Made by a program: the position numbers and the translations under genes. Of a stretch of DNA of 24,917 nt, positions 1 to 8,896 are shown one piece after another (positions within the stretch are counted from its first letter, which is position 1; each line of letters begins with the position of its first letter). Origin of the DNA: an uncultured Bacteroides sp. (GTDB lineage: Bacteria; Bacteroidota; Bacteroidia; Bacteroidales; Bacteroidaceae); contig NZ_CAJTSC010000042.1 in assembly GCF_910578895.1 (NCBI RefSeq), positions 1 through 24,917 on the forward strand, given 5' to 3'. Under the pieces are notes generated by a model. That model saw only the letters and a list, made by a program, of their open reading frames with translations. It was not told where the DNA came from and made no database searches.

Positions 1-41
1 ATATTTTTTATAACAAATCTTTATATTATTAATAAAAACAC

Positions 42-49
42 TATATTTG
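42..49 (+). promoter_or_regulatory. Candidate -7 promoter box for the fimbrial locus
   Basis: TATATTTG matches the Bacteroides -7 consensus TAnnTTTG exactly. The -33 position holds only a weak T-rich match (CTTTA near 19-23), so the call rests on one box. It would start a transcript near position 55 and leave a leader of about 125 nt before the first fimbrial gene at 182. The rest of 1-181 is AT-rich, and I see no inverted repeats there that would mark an invertible promoter. Confidence 0.4.
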
Positions 50-181
50 TGACGTAATGACTGCAGACTACACCATAACAGGGTGCCAATCTCACATATT
101 TCAACTAACAATAAAGACTTAACTCTATTACTCAGAAACCAATCCATACATTCTAATAATCTATAATTAATATAAAGACGA

Positions 182-1459
182 ATGAAAAAATTACTCCTGT
201 CATCCTTCATCGCATTCGCGTTCGTCAGCACGAGTTTAGCGCAGCTTCCTGCCGATTCGGTCCGCATTTACTACCGGCAAGGCCATCGGAATATAGATAC
301 GCTTTATAAAGACAATCGCACACAATTATCACGTTTTCTGCAATCGGTACAGAAGGCTCATGAGACAAACGCCATTGAACAATTGGTCATCAGCTCATAC
401 GCTTCACCCGACGGACTGGATAAATACAACAAACGCCTGTCCGTTTACCGGGCAGAAGGTATGCGTGATTATTTGCTCCGCCACACCGAAGTGCCCGAAA
501 ACCTGATAAAGGAATACGCCGTTGGTATCGCATGGGACGAGTTGCGACGTATGGTGGCCGAGTCGGATAAACCTTGGCGCGATGAGGTGCTTCACATCAT
601 CGACCACACTCCCGTATTCGTATATGACGAGCACAACCGCATTGTCGACGGAAGGAAAAAACAGTTAATGGATTTGCACAGAGGTATACCCTATAAATAT
701 ATGTACGACCACATGTTTCCCGAACTGCGCAACAGTACGGTTGTCTCACTCCGCCTGCAAACAACGGAGAACAAAGATTCCGATTCCGTTACGGCAAACG
801 CCGTTTTGCCCGTTAACAACGAAATGGGCAATATGCTTGCCGATACAGCCGCCGCCACGCAAAAAAACGCTACAGAACGACAAGAACCGGAGGCAGTGCC
901 AACAAGCGACATCATGTCGCAGTCCGCTGAGAACGACTTACAACAGAGACTTGCCATTAAGACAAATCTGCTATACGATGCCCTACTGATGCCTTCGCTC
1001 GAAGTGGAATACCGTATCAACAAACGTTGGTCAGTGAATTTGGAGGGTGACATGGCATGGTGGAAAAACAACGGAAAACACAAATATTACCAGTTGGCCA
1101 CCATCAGTCCGGAGGGACGTTATTGGTTTAAGACCCGCAAGCCCTGGCATGGGCATTACATTGGTGTTTTCACCGGATTCTCATGGTACGACCTCGAAAA
1201 CGGGAACAAAGGTTATCGGGGTGAAGCGCAGATGGCAGGGATCAGCTACGGCTATATGTGGCCCATTGCCCGCCGGCTCTCTTTAGAGGCAGGCGTAGGA
1301 GCAGGATTCCTGCATACCCGCTATGAGGAATACTTGCCGAAAGACGGGCACTATCACTATCAGCAAACCAAGCAGACCAACTATTTCGGTCCGCTGAAAC
1401 TGAAATTCGCACTGGTATGGCGCCTGTGGAATGAAAAAAAGGAAGGAGGTATACGATGA
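182..1459 (+). CDS. DUF3575 outer-membrane protein of the fimbrial locus, with OmpA-like N-terminal half
   Basis: The product is 425 residues and begins with a Sec signal peptide (about residues 1-20, ending SLAQ). Residues about 70-120 resemble an OmpA C-terminal fold: ISSYASPDG, then NKRLSVYRAEGMRDYL. A Ser/Thr/Glu-rich linker follows (about 195-255). The last 170 residues, from RLAIKTNLLYDALLMPSLEVEYRI onward (quoted in part), alternate aromatic and polar residues like a small outer-membrane barrel; this is the DUF3575 signature. Proteins of this family commonly open Bacteroidales fimbrial operons and are thought to help assembly or anchoring in the outer membrane, though the exact role is not established. 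Its stop overlaps the start of the next gene (ATGA), so the two are translationally coupled. Family assignment is fairly sure; function is inferred. Confidence 0.85.
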   Translation: MKKLLLSSFIAFAFVSTSLAQLPADSVRIYYRQGHRNIDTLYKDNRTQLSRFLQSVQKAHETNAIEQLVISSYASPDGLDKYNKRLSVYRAEGMRDYLLRHTEVPENLIKEYAVGIAWDELRRMVAESDKPWRDEVLHIIDHTPVFVYDEHNRIVDGRKKQLMDLHRGIPYKYMYDHMFPELRNSTVVSLRLQTTENKDSDSVTANAVLPVNNEMGNMLADTAAATQKNATERQEPEAVPTSDIMSQSAENDLQQRLAIKTNLLYDALLMPSLEVEYRINKRWSVNLEGDMAWWKNNGKHKYYQLATISPEGRYWFKTRKPWHGHYIGVFTGFSWYDLENGNKGYRGEAQMAGISYGYMWPIARRLSLEAGVGAGFLHTRYEEYLPKDGHYHYQQTKQTNYFGPLKLKFALVWRLWNEKKEGGIR

Positions 1460-2499
1460 GACACTATCGATTCAATATGTTGCCATGGATGGCAATCTCA
1501 CTGTTATTTTTGTTGGGTGGTTGCCGCAAGGATTTGTGTTATGACCACGATATGCACTCCATAAGTTACCAAACAAACATAAATGCCACTTGGGAACAAG
1601 TATGGGAACGTCCATACGGATGCCACTGGCAAGAGGAATGGAATGCAGAAACCTACGGAACCACGTATGATGCACTACGGCCAGATGCCGCCAAAGGTAT
1701 TGCCGCCATTGTATATGAAACCGCAGAAACCAAAACAGAGGGGGGAATAGAATTTCATTTGCCTGCAAACGGCGGATTGCTTCACACCACGGTGAACACA
1801 CATTCGTTGCTTTTCTATAACGACGACACCGAACGTATTGTATTCAACAATATCGGTTCTTCCGCTACCGCCAGCGCAACCACGCGCACCCGTACTCGTG
1901 CCGGTAGCATTTTCTCAGAGCCATATACCGAAGAACGTACGGTGAGCACGCCCGATATGCTTTACGGAGCATTCGTAGCCGATTTCGAACCTATAGCGGT
2001 AAAAGGCGGTCAGCAGTTTCCCATAACGATGCGTCCGCTGGTATACACATACCTGATCCGCTATGAGATTGAACAAGGCGCTCAACACATAGCATTAGCC
2101 CGCGGAGCAATGGCAGGTATGGCAGAAAGTGTCTACCTGAAAGAAGGCAAAACATCAGAAGAATCCGCAACATTGCTTTTCGATTGCAACCTGACCGATT
2201 ACGGAGCGGAAGCCCGTGTAATGTCTTTTGGCGTACCCGGATTTCCTGACAGTTACTACAACAAGGCATCGAAAGACGTACAGCCTCATGCACTGAACCT
2301 GGAACTGATGCTGAAAAACGGCAAGAAACTGGATTTTGAATTTGATATTACCGAACAGATGAAAAATCAACCGTGTGGCGGGATAATAACAGTCAGCGGC
2401 ATACAGATATCGGACGAGGACGGAATGGAAGGCGGTTCCGGTTTCAACCCCGATGTTATCGATTGGGGAGAATACAAAGATGTTGAAATCAAACTATAG
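1456..2499 (+). CDS. DUF5119 fimbrial lipoprotein, probable anchor subunit
   Basis: This 347-residue protein has a lipoprotein signal with lipobox LLGGC (Cys about residue 23). The sequence CRKDLCYDHD right after the Cys is typical of DUF5119 proteins. The body alternates beta-strand-like segments, as in the Mfa2/FimB anchor family. A TRTRTRAG stretch lies near residue 145-150, in mid-protein, unlike the fimbrillins where a Thr-Arg-Ala motif is near the N-terminus. The gene overlaps its upstream neighbour by 4 bp and lies 69 bp before the main fimbrillin gene. By position and type it is the likely cell-surface anchor of the pilus; this is inference from related loci. The 69-bp gap contains no clear TAnnTTTG box. 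Confidence 0.8.
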   Translation: MRHYRFNMLPWMAISLLFLLGGCRKDLCYDHDMHSISYQTNINATWEQVWERPYGCHWQEEWNAETYGTTYDALRPDAAKGIAAIVYETAETKTEGGIEFHLPANGGLLHTTVNTHSLLFYNDDTERIVFNNIGSSATASATTRTRTRAGSIFSEPYTEERTVSTPDMLYGAFVADFEPIAVKGGQQFPITMRPLVYTYLIRYEIEQGAQHIALARGAMAGMAESVYLKEGKTSEESATLLFDCNLTDYGAEARVMSFGVPGFPDSYYNKASKDVQPHALNLELMLKNGKKLDFEFDITEQMKNQPCGGIITVSGIQISDEDGMEGGSGFNPDVIDWGEYKDVEIKL

Positions 2500-2568
2500 C
2501 GATTATCCGCTTTTCAAGCTAATGAAATAAAGAATCATATTTTTATTATTTTCTAAATACATATTTAA

Positions 2569-3645
2569 ATGAAAAAACATTTGTGCTATTTAGCAGCTGC
2601 CGTTGTAGCAATGAGTAGTTGTACAGAGAGTGAGGTGGTAGAAATATCACAGAGCAAGGCTATCGGTTTCGATGGTTATGTAGGCAATATGACGCGCGCA
2701 GAGCAAGAAGGGTTAACAAAGAAAAATCTGGAGGAATTCTATGCCTTTGGAGCTTATACTACCCCAGACAAAACCACTCCTGTTTTCATTTTTGACGGAA
2801 AGACCTCCGGTTCTTCCCAAATTAAGAAAAATGACGGTAACTGGCAATATGCCCCTGTCAATTACTGGTTAGAGGGTGCTACATACAAATTTGCCGCTTA
2901 TGCGCCAGCTTTGGACAAAGTTCCGGATTTTGATTATGCAACCAATAAAATGACAATTAAGAATTTCAAAGCAACCGGAAGTAAAGACTTACTGATTGCA
3001 GCAACACACGAAGATGGTATTAAAGCCCTAAAAGAAAAGAATCCCGGAGTGAGCCTGAATTTCAAACACGCCTTGTCTAAAGTTCGTTTCACAATCACAG
3101 ATGACTGGCGTAACGAACTGAAAATGAGTGTAGAAAACGTCAAGCTCACAGGAGTCAAAGGAGTAGGAACTTTGACTACTCCTGCAGATTTGTCAGCTCT
3201 TCCAAATCTATCACTCGACATGTGGAGCATAAGTACCGATGCAACCATAACCCAACCAACTTATCAAGACATCAATGGTACCGGCTCAGACTACCTAACA
3301 AACAATGGAGATACGTACATATTTGAAAACTTCCTTCTTCCACAGAATATAGCAGATAAGCAGATGTCACTAACATTTACTGTAAGTGTCACAAACAATT
3401 CCGGTGGAGGTCCTATTATTGGCGATGATGCCGACCATCCGCATACCAAGACATTGACAGTCACTATACCCAACGACACTTATGCCTCATGGACACCTGG
3501 AAATTCTTACAATTACATACTAAAAATCAACGGTGCAACCTTCGGATTACAAACCATCTATTTTGATAATATTGAAGTCAGTGACTGGACTAAAGAGGAA
3601 GATAAAGAAATCGAAACCGAAAATCTCGCAAGTCCCGCCAATTAA
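2569..3645 (+). CDS. Fimbrillin-family lipoprotein, probable main stalk subunit
   Basis: The product is 358 residues. The lipoprotein signal ends in MSSC (Cys18), and a candidate maturation site NMTRA follows at about residue 40-44. The fold looks like a two-domain Mfa-like fimbrillin: an N-terminal part with WQYAPVNYWLEGATYKFAAYAP, the FKHALSKVRFTI strand at about residue 165, and a C-terminal part with PGNSYNYILKI and the terminal strand FDNIEVSDWTKEE. These are hallmarks of Bacteroidales fimbrillins (FimA/Mfa1 type), which polymerise by strand exchange after proteolytic removal of the N-terminus. Hand counts on three sampled lines give about 38-45% GC, below most neighbours, as seen for exposed variable antigens. 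A GC-rich hairpin follows at 3694. The stalk role is inferred from position and size. Confidence 0.85.
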   Translation: MKKHLCYLAAAVVAMSSCTESEVVEISQSKAIGFDGYVGNMTRAEQEGLTKKNLEEFYAFGAYTTPDKTTPVFIFDGKTSGSSQIKKNDGNWQYAPVNYWLEGATYKFAAYAPALDKVPDFDYATNKMTIKNFKATGSKDLLIAATHEDGIKALKEKNPGVSLNFKHALSKVRFTITDDWRNELKMSVENVKLTGVKGVGTLTTPADLSALPNLSLDMWSISTDATITQPTYQDINGTGSDYLTNNGDTYIFENFLLPQNIADKQMSLTFTVSVTNNSGGGPIIGDDADHPHTKTLTVTIPNDTYASWTPGNSYNYILKINGATFGLQTIYFDNIEVSDWTKEEDKEIETENLASPAN

Positions 3646-3693
3646 GCATCGTTATCTATGCCATCCGAATAGAATAACCTTATTTCAACAATA

Positions 3694-3725
3694 GGCCGTC
3701 CGGGGTTGAATGTCCCCGTTCGGCC
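3694..3725 (+). other. GC-rich hairpin between fimbrillin and downstream subunit genes
   Basis: GGCCG-TC-CGGGG pairs with CCCCG-TT-CGGCC across an 8-nt loop, giving two 5-bp GC stems around a 2x2 internal loop. No T-run follows, so it is not a standard intrinsic terminator. It could stabilise the 3' end of fimbrillin mRNA or reduce read-through. The rest of the gap (3646-3821) holds only a small CGCAT/ATGCG stem at 3768-3782. Confidence 0.5.
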
Positions 3726-3821
3726 ACTACTCCGGAAGAAAGAGGAAATCCGGCACATATATGGCAACGCATATACAATGCGATGTATGAAAACAGAAAA
3801 ATAAACCCAAAAAATAAGGAT

Positions 3822-4898
3822 ATGTTAATAAAAAGAAGAGTTCCAATCTTGCCTGTATGGATGTTTCTTTCCCTGCTGGCAGGATGTTCCACCGAAGTGG
3901 AGGATGTATGGAAAGGTGATGAAAAAGCCATACGTTTTTCGTTACCGCCACATACACGCGCAATAATAAACGACCTGACTGATTTGGCAACAAACGGAAA
4001 TGCATACGCCGTATGGGGACATTGCAAGGAGAATACGGAAAGCGGCAGTACAGAGCTCCTGTTCGACCAGGAATCTATCAAATACGATGCAGACACAAAA
4101 AAATGGGATTACACTACCGCAGAGCGTTACTGGAATATCGGTAACACTTACCATTTTCACGCGCTCTACCCAACACCGGACAAACTAACGGGCAAGGTGA
4201 CGTACAACAGCATAAAACCCTCTTCAGGTGCATTATCTATCACCGGTTTTGATGTCGTCCCCCAAAACGGCCAACAGGAAAAAGTAGATTTGTTGTATGC
4301 CGGCAAGACAGCCATCAACATAACCACCACTAACGACATACCACGAAACGGAGTCTCGTTGGGCTTCAATCATCTCCTCTCCCGTATTGTTTTTGTCGGA
4401 CGTTCCGACGAAAAGGATCTCGGCATCGGACGCCGGGTTATTATTGATTCCGCCACCCTATATGGCATACACACCACCGGAGACTGGAGCAGCGAGACAG
4501 TTACGGGCAATACTCCTTTCGGTTCGTGGAAACCTACCGGGAGCACACTCGCCCAATCAAACAAAATCTACCATTTCTCTTCAACCGAACCATTGCCCGT
4601 TACCGGAGGCATCAGCATTTTTGAAGGAAAAGAGCTTTTCCTCCCGCAAAGCCTGAAGAACGCCGTACTCGAAATCACCTATCACTACAACTATACCGAT
4701 GCAGACAATCCACTGCAATTCACCGGTATCGTCCACCTGAACGAACTTACCGAGGAATGGGAACCGGGCAAAAGCTATCGGTATCCTTTCACTGTGAGCA
4801 ATCACATCTTTTTCCAGACACCCACTGTGGAAGCCTGGAAACAAGCCCCCGTCAACGGCTCTGATTTCAATGTTGACATCGACGAAGAAAATCCATAA
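3822..4898 (+). CDS. Fimbrillin-like lipoprotein, probable minor fimbrial subunit
   Basis: I start this gene at 3822 and not at the in-frame ATG 39 bp upstream, because from 3822 the protein opens with a compact lipoprotein signal (MLIKRRVPILPVWMFLSLLAGC, quoted as positions 1-22; lipobox LAGC). The remaining 358-residue protein has the Mfa-like fimbrillin layout. A PHTRA site at about residue 43-47 is followed by ERYWNIGNTYHFHALYP, the strand GVSLGFNHLLSRIVFVG, and a C-terminal EWEPGKSYRYPFTV. This parallels the main fimbrillin, but the sequence differs throughout, so it is a paralogue and not a duplicate. It lies 176 bp downstream of the fimbrillin, beyond a GC-rich hairpin, and 31 bp before the next gene. 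Accessory subunits of this kind commonly cap or extend the stalk. Confidence 0.8.
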   Translation: MLIKRRVPILPVWMFLSLLAGCSTEVEDVWKGDEKAIRFSLPPHTRAIINDLTDLATNGNAYAVWGHCKENTESGSTELLFDQESIKYDADTKKWDYTTAERYWNIGNTYHFHALYPTPDKLTGKVTYNSIKPSSGALSITGFDVVPQNGQQEKVDLLYAGKTAINITTTNDIPRNGVSLGFNHLLSRIVFVGRSDEKDLGIGRRVIIDSATLYGIHTTGDWSSETVTGNTPFGSWKPTGSTLAQSNKIYHFSSTEPLPVTGGISIFEGKELFLPQSLKNAVLEITYHYNYTDADNPLQFTGIVHLNELTEEWEPGKSYRYPFTVSNHIFFQTPTVEAWKQAPVNGSDFNVDIDEENP

Positions 4899-4929
4899 AA
4901 TTCGAATCCAAACAACACCCTATATAACT

Positions 4930-6168
4930 ATGAACCTACCTATCTGCAAATATCTCGCATACGCCTTGCCACTGCTGTTTCTGCATGCGGCGTGCTCGCC
5001 GGAAGATATCACGACAAAAGATGAATGGCCCGGATATGACAGCAACGACATTACATTCGCTGCTCCTACTATCATAATGGACGACGTCACGACACGTGCC
5101 ACATTGATGAACAGCATTACACACAACACTGTATTCGGCGTACTGGGTTACTGCGTACCCTACCAATTGGAGTCAGAACAGCCCAACTACCAGGGAGGGA
5201 CATCCGACTGGTTGGTCAAAAAAAGCCTGTCGCACGCCGATGTGATGTATAAGGAACCCATATTCTATGACGGTACAAAGTGTGTGTACAGCGAGAATGG
5301 AACTGCCTTCAACGAACCGAAGCATTGGTACACATCGGACGAAACAAAAGTAACGAACACCGACCTGTTCCAGTATACCTTTATCGCTTACCATCCCTAT
5401 AATCATTCCGAAGTCTCCGGCCACGGTTTCAGCATCACTCCTGCCGATCAGAAGACACGCGGCATCCCCAAGTTGACATATACCATGCCATATCCGGCAA
5501 GTACCGATATCACCACCGAGCTCAACACGGAAAGTGCCCAAGATGTCATGATAGCCACCGTATCCGACCATGCTCCCACGCAAGGAGCCGTGCAACTGAA
5601 TTTCAGGCATCTGCTTACAGGATTACGCCTGCAAATCAACAACTACAACCCAACGGTGACGGATGATCCGAACACCAATGCCATAACCGTCCATTCACTG
5701 TCGATTGACGGAAATTTCTACCGCATAGGCAATGTAGACTTCACACCTGCCGACCCGACGCTGACAGTGACAGATGACAAGTACGCCGGAACATTCCCTT
5801 TCATAAAAAGAGGGGGACAGCCACTCACCGTTTCGCCCAACTCTGCCGCAGTTATCGGAGTCAGTGACAGCAAGCCGCAAGGAACCACACTGCTGTTGCT
5901 CCCCAAACTTGATGCACAGGCAGAAGGCTCCACATCGGCAGTTCCCTATCTCGGAACCGACAAAAACATCCATATCACCTATTCTTATCACGGACAAGCC
6001 GAAAGAACAAGGACGATTCGCAATTTCTCCCTCGGCCGCATTCCCGAACAAGGGACATGCTACACCATCAACCTGAACTTCATCGGCGACCAACTCCTGC
6101 TCATGTTCACAGCCGATGACATTGAATACTGGGAGAACGGTTCCGACAACGACATCATTATCAACTAA
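4930..6168 (+). CDS. Fimbrillin-like lipoprotein, second minor fimbrial subunit
   Basis: The ATG at 4930 is preferred over an in-frame start at 4870: it gives a clean lipoprotein signal (MNLPICKYLAYALPLLF, lipobox HAAC, Cys22) and avoids overlapping the previous gene. The product is 412 residues. A DVTTRA site is found at about residue 52-57. Fimbrillin-type blocks follow: a Trp/Tyr segment KHWYTSDETKV, FQYTFIAYHPYN, the strand GAVQLNFRHLLTGLRLQI, and near the end GRIPEQGTCYTINLNF and the strand DDIEYWENG. The gene is 27 bp upstream of the large tip-like gene. It is most likely an accessory pilus component; the specific position in the pilus cannot be read from sequence. Confidence 0.78.
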   Translation: MNLPICKYLAYALPLLFLHAACSPEDITTKDEWPGYDSNDITFAAPTIIMDDVTTRATLMNSITHNTVFGVLGYCVPYQLESEQPNYQGGTSDWLVKKSLSHADVMYKEPIFYDGTKCVYSENGTAFNEPKHWYTSDETKVTNTDLFQYTFIAYHPYNHSEVSGHGFSITPADQKTRGIPKLTYTMPYPASTDITTELNTESAQDVMIATVSDHAPTQGAVQLNFRHLLTGLRLQINNYNPTVTDDPNTNAITVHSLSIDGNFYRIGNVDFTPADPTLTVTDDKYAGTFPFIKRGGQPLTVSPNSAAVIGVSDSKPQGTTLLLLPKLDAQAEGSTSAVPYLGTDKNIHITYSYHGQAERTRTIRNFSLGRIPEQGTCYTINLNFIGDQLLLMFTADDIEYWENGSDNDIIIN

Positions 6169-6195
6169 ACGTCACTTTAAAATAACAACATACGT

Positions 6196-8703
6196 ATGAA
6201 AGTATCTCACATAACATTCCTTGCCTCGCTGTTCTGTCTCACGGCAGGCATCACATCCTGCGTGCAGGAGATTGACGACCTCCGTACCGTGGCTCCACAA
6301 GACGGAGTCACCCTGACAGCCATCTGCGACAAGATGCTGCCGCAAACCACACTGACACGTGCCGGTGAACCTACCCCTAAAGATGCCGAAGAAAAAAAGA
6401 TAAACACGTTGCACCTCTTCTTTTTCAATGACCAAGGGCAGTTTCTCCAACCGCACAACAACAATACCACAGGTGCCTACTACAGAATAGAAGTAAAAGA
6501 CGGTCAACAGGCTTCGCTCACCATTCCGGAAGATGCGTTCCAAAATCAAGCGACACTAACCAATGTGCAAGTTTATGCCGTAGCCAATATTTACGGAAAT
6601 ACATTCCGCACTGAGAAATGGACATCGGAAGGCGACATCACCAAGGGGGATAAAAACGACCCCGAAAAAGACGTGACCATCACCCAACTTTCCGACCTGC
6701 AGAATTGGCTTTACCGCCCGAAGCGGCGCGAAGACATCAGCAAACTGCCCGAACCGGGAATGCCGATGGTGGGACTTACCACGGGCGTGGACTTAAGCAA
6801 GAAGAACCAAACCATCCAAATCAAAATGCAGGCACTCATGGCACGTGTGGACATAACCGTGCGACTGGATGCCAACCAAACCAATCACGACCGTTCGCTC
6901 CCCAAGCTGCAACTGGTGGAATACGGTGTACGCAACATGCCCTACTTCGTCCCCTTCACACCGCCCGGCAGTGATAAAGACGGAAAACTCGAAGTCACCC
7001 AAATCCCCGAGTATACAGAAGACGGTGAAAATCCCTACATCGCCCGCGAACGTACTGTGAAATATGAAGGACGTATCCTGCACGACCAGCAGGCAACCGA
7101 AACTTTCAGTTACTACACTTACGAGAATGTACAGATACCTACCAAGGATCCCAAATATCCCGCAGGTGTCGACACGAACGATGAATCCGTCATCCAGCGT
7201 TGGAAACGTACCATTGCCGACAAGAATGCATCTGCCGTTGTACTGAAAGGAACCTACACCACGCATCAGGAACTGACCTACACCGCCGATTTCAACATCT
7301 ATATGGGAAGCAATACCTATAATAACTTCGAAGTGCGCCGCAACCGCTGTTACAAGAACAACATCACTATCTGCGGTCTGGACTACGTACGAAACAGCGA
7401 TGAGGAAAAATATACATTCGACGGACGTGTGAATGTCATTACAGACAACCCGATTTACGTCTCCATTGTCAATGAGCGCAAACTTGATGCCCATTGGAAC
7501 ATTGTTCCCATGGACCTTTACTTCCTGCGCCGCGAAGTGGGTATAACCAACCTCGAATCATACGTAGACGTCAGCCTTAAAGACCCTGTCACAGGAAAAG
7601 CGCCCGACTGGATACGAATGGAAATGGTCGACTCCTTGACAATGTATAACGGTAAACATGAGGCAGGCTTCATCGAAGGTGGAAAGTTTGAAGCGGGAAC
7701 AGGCGCACGTGAGTATTTCTACACGAATCTTGTCACTGAAACTTTACGCGACAATACAGCAATCAGAATATCAGGACCGGAACACAAATCCCGCTCCCGC
7801 ATTTATTTCTATGTGGATGAAAATGCTTCTGTACACGACCGTTCCGCTACAGTATATATTACGTACAACAATAATGAAAACGACAAGCGCGAACGTACGC
7901 TTGAATTGGACCAAAGAGGGTTGCTACGGGTACAAGGTACAAAGAACAACAGAACCATTGATTGCTATATAGAATACTATGAAGAGTACATTGACCATCG
8001 TGACCCGTTGGATAAGCATGAACAGGACAATGTGTATTATAAAGGTTTACCGTGGGCACGTGAGGGGGCATGGCTTGCTACAAACACAATCACCAAAGGT
8101 TACTCAAATAGAGGAACTATTAGCTGGACTTGGGATGAAATTAATCCTGACGGTCCTTGTAACGTCTATAATAACGGGTTGGAAATGACAAAATACGTTT
8201 TTGAAAAAAGAGCTTCTGATATAGCCCCAATAACAGAAATGAAAACATATCCCGATAATATTCCCGCTTCTGCATTCCACTATTGTTATGCCAAAAACAG
8301 GCGTAATCCTGACGGAAGTTATGAAGGAAATTGGTACTTACCCGGCATCAGCGAGCTTGAAGTTGCCATTTCAAATAAATTCGGGACCTTTGAGGAGTTT
8401 CAAAATAATTACTACTGGTCTGCAGCTGCAGGCAAAGATCCTAATAATACAGACCTATCCATCGGTAGCCCCACTTGGGGAAATCGAGAATATGAAAGCG
8501 CAACTCGTGCACGTGCCACAATATATATCCCATCTATAAACAAATACGCAGAAAGTGGTTCAAAAGGAGATGACCACAATTACACCGGTAGCGGAAATGA
8601 AGTAAAAGGAGGAAACCACGGTACAGAAAACAGCGGTCGCGCCCTTAAAACCACCGTATTCCGTGTACGTGCTTTCCGAAGAGTAGACGGTGTTCAGCAA
8701 TAA
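6196..8703 (+). CDS. Large fimbria-associated lipoprotein (DUF4906-like) with BACON-like and FISUMP-like C-terminal parts, probable tip adhesin
   Basis: The 835-residue product has a lipoprotein signal (lipobox ITSC, Cys22) and a TLTRA motif at about residue 52-56. The N-terminal region contains INTLHLFFFNDQGQF and VQVYAVANIYG, the usual start of DUF4906/Mfa-like large subunits. Around residue 540-575 the segment DRSATVYITYNNNENDKRE then LELDQRG resembles a BACON-type Ig fold. The last ~120 residues carry WYLPGISELEVAI, YYWSAAAG and the final FRVRAFRR, the pattern of FISUMP/Fib_succ_major (C-type-lectin-like) domains. Being the largest and last gene of the locus, with a possible binding domain at its end, it is the best candidate for the tip adhesin. 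Sampled lines fall from roughly 50% GC in the first two thirds to about 37-40% after position ~8000, hinting at a domain swap. Confidence 0.78.
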   Translation: MKVSHITFLASLFCLTAGITSCVQEIDDLRTVAPQDGVTLTAICDKMLPQTTLTRAGEPTPKDAEEKKINTLHLFFFNDQGQFLQPHNNNTTGAYYRIEVKDGQQASLTIPEDAFQNQATLTNVQVYAVANIYGNTFRTEKWTSEGDITKGDKNDPEKDVTITQLSDLQNWLYRPKRREDISKLPEPGMPMVGLTTGVDLSKKNQTIQIKMQALMARVDITVRLDANQTNHDRSLPKLQLVEYGVRNMPYFVPFTPPGSDKDGKLEVTQIPEYTEDGENPYIARERTVKYEGRILHDQQATETFSYYTYENVQIPTKDPKYPAGVDTNDESVIQRWKRTIADKNASAVVLKGTYTTHQELTYTADFNIYMGSNTYNNFEVRRNRCYKNNITICGLDYVRNSDEEKYTFDGRVNVITDNPIYVSIVNERKLDAHWNIVPMDLYFLRREVGITNLESYVDVSLKDPVTGKAPDWIRMEMVDSLTMYNGKHEAGFIEGGKFEAGTGAREYFYTNLVTETLRDNTAIRISGPEHKSRSRIYFYVDENASVHDRSATVYITYNNNENDKRERTLELDQRGLLRVQGTKNNRTIDCYIEYYEEYIDHRDPLDKHEQDNVYYKGLPWAREGAWLATNTITKGYSNRGTISWTWDEINPDGPCNVYNNGLEMTKYVFEKRASDIAPITEMKTYPDNIPASAFHYCYAKNRRNPDGSYEGNWYLPGISELEVAISNKFGTFEEFQNNYYWSAAAGKDPNNTDLSIGSPTWGNREYESATRARATIYIPSINKYAESGSKGDDHNYTGSGNEVKGGNHGTENSGRALKTTVFRVRAFRRVDGVQQ

Positions 8704-8735
8704 CCAAAAAGTTGTATCAAAACAGCTTATACACT

Positions 8736-8815
8736 ATTTTTCAGCCGCAGATGATGCGGATAATGCAGATAAATAAAAAAATCTACGTTATCCGCATCAT
8801 CTACGGCTGAAAAAT
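8736..8815. repeat. 80-bp near-perfect inverted repeat (35-bp arms, 10-nt loop)
   Basis: Arm 8736-8770 and arm 8781-8815 match at 32 of 35 positions when one is reverse-complemented, with the A-rich loop AAATAAAAAA between them. The arms contain GATGATGCGGATAA and end in ATTTTTCAGCCG. It begins 33 bp past the fimbrial stop, between convergent genes. It lacks a terminal T-run on either strand, so it is not a plain intrinsic terminator, although a transcript would fold into a very stable stem. It may be a dispersed intergenic repeat family. Confidence 0.85.
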
Positions 8816-8896
8816 ATGATTATACAAGCTTTTATCGTTTCGGCAACTCTCCCCAATAATATCCTATCAAACAGAGTATGACAAGCAATCCTATAA

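Noticed and set aside
1..181. Invertible promoter for the fimbrial locus
   Set aside because: Phase-variable promoters occur in Bacteroides, but I found no pair of inverted repeats flanking the TATATTTG box in the visible region.
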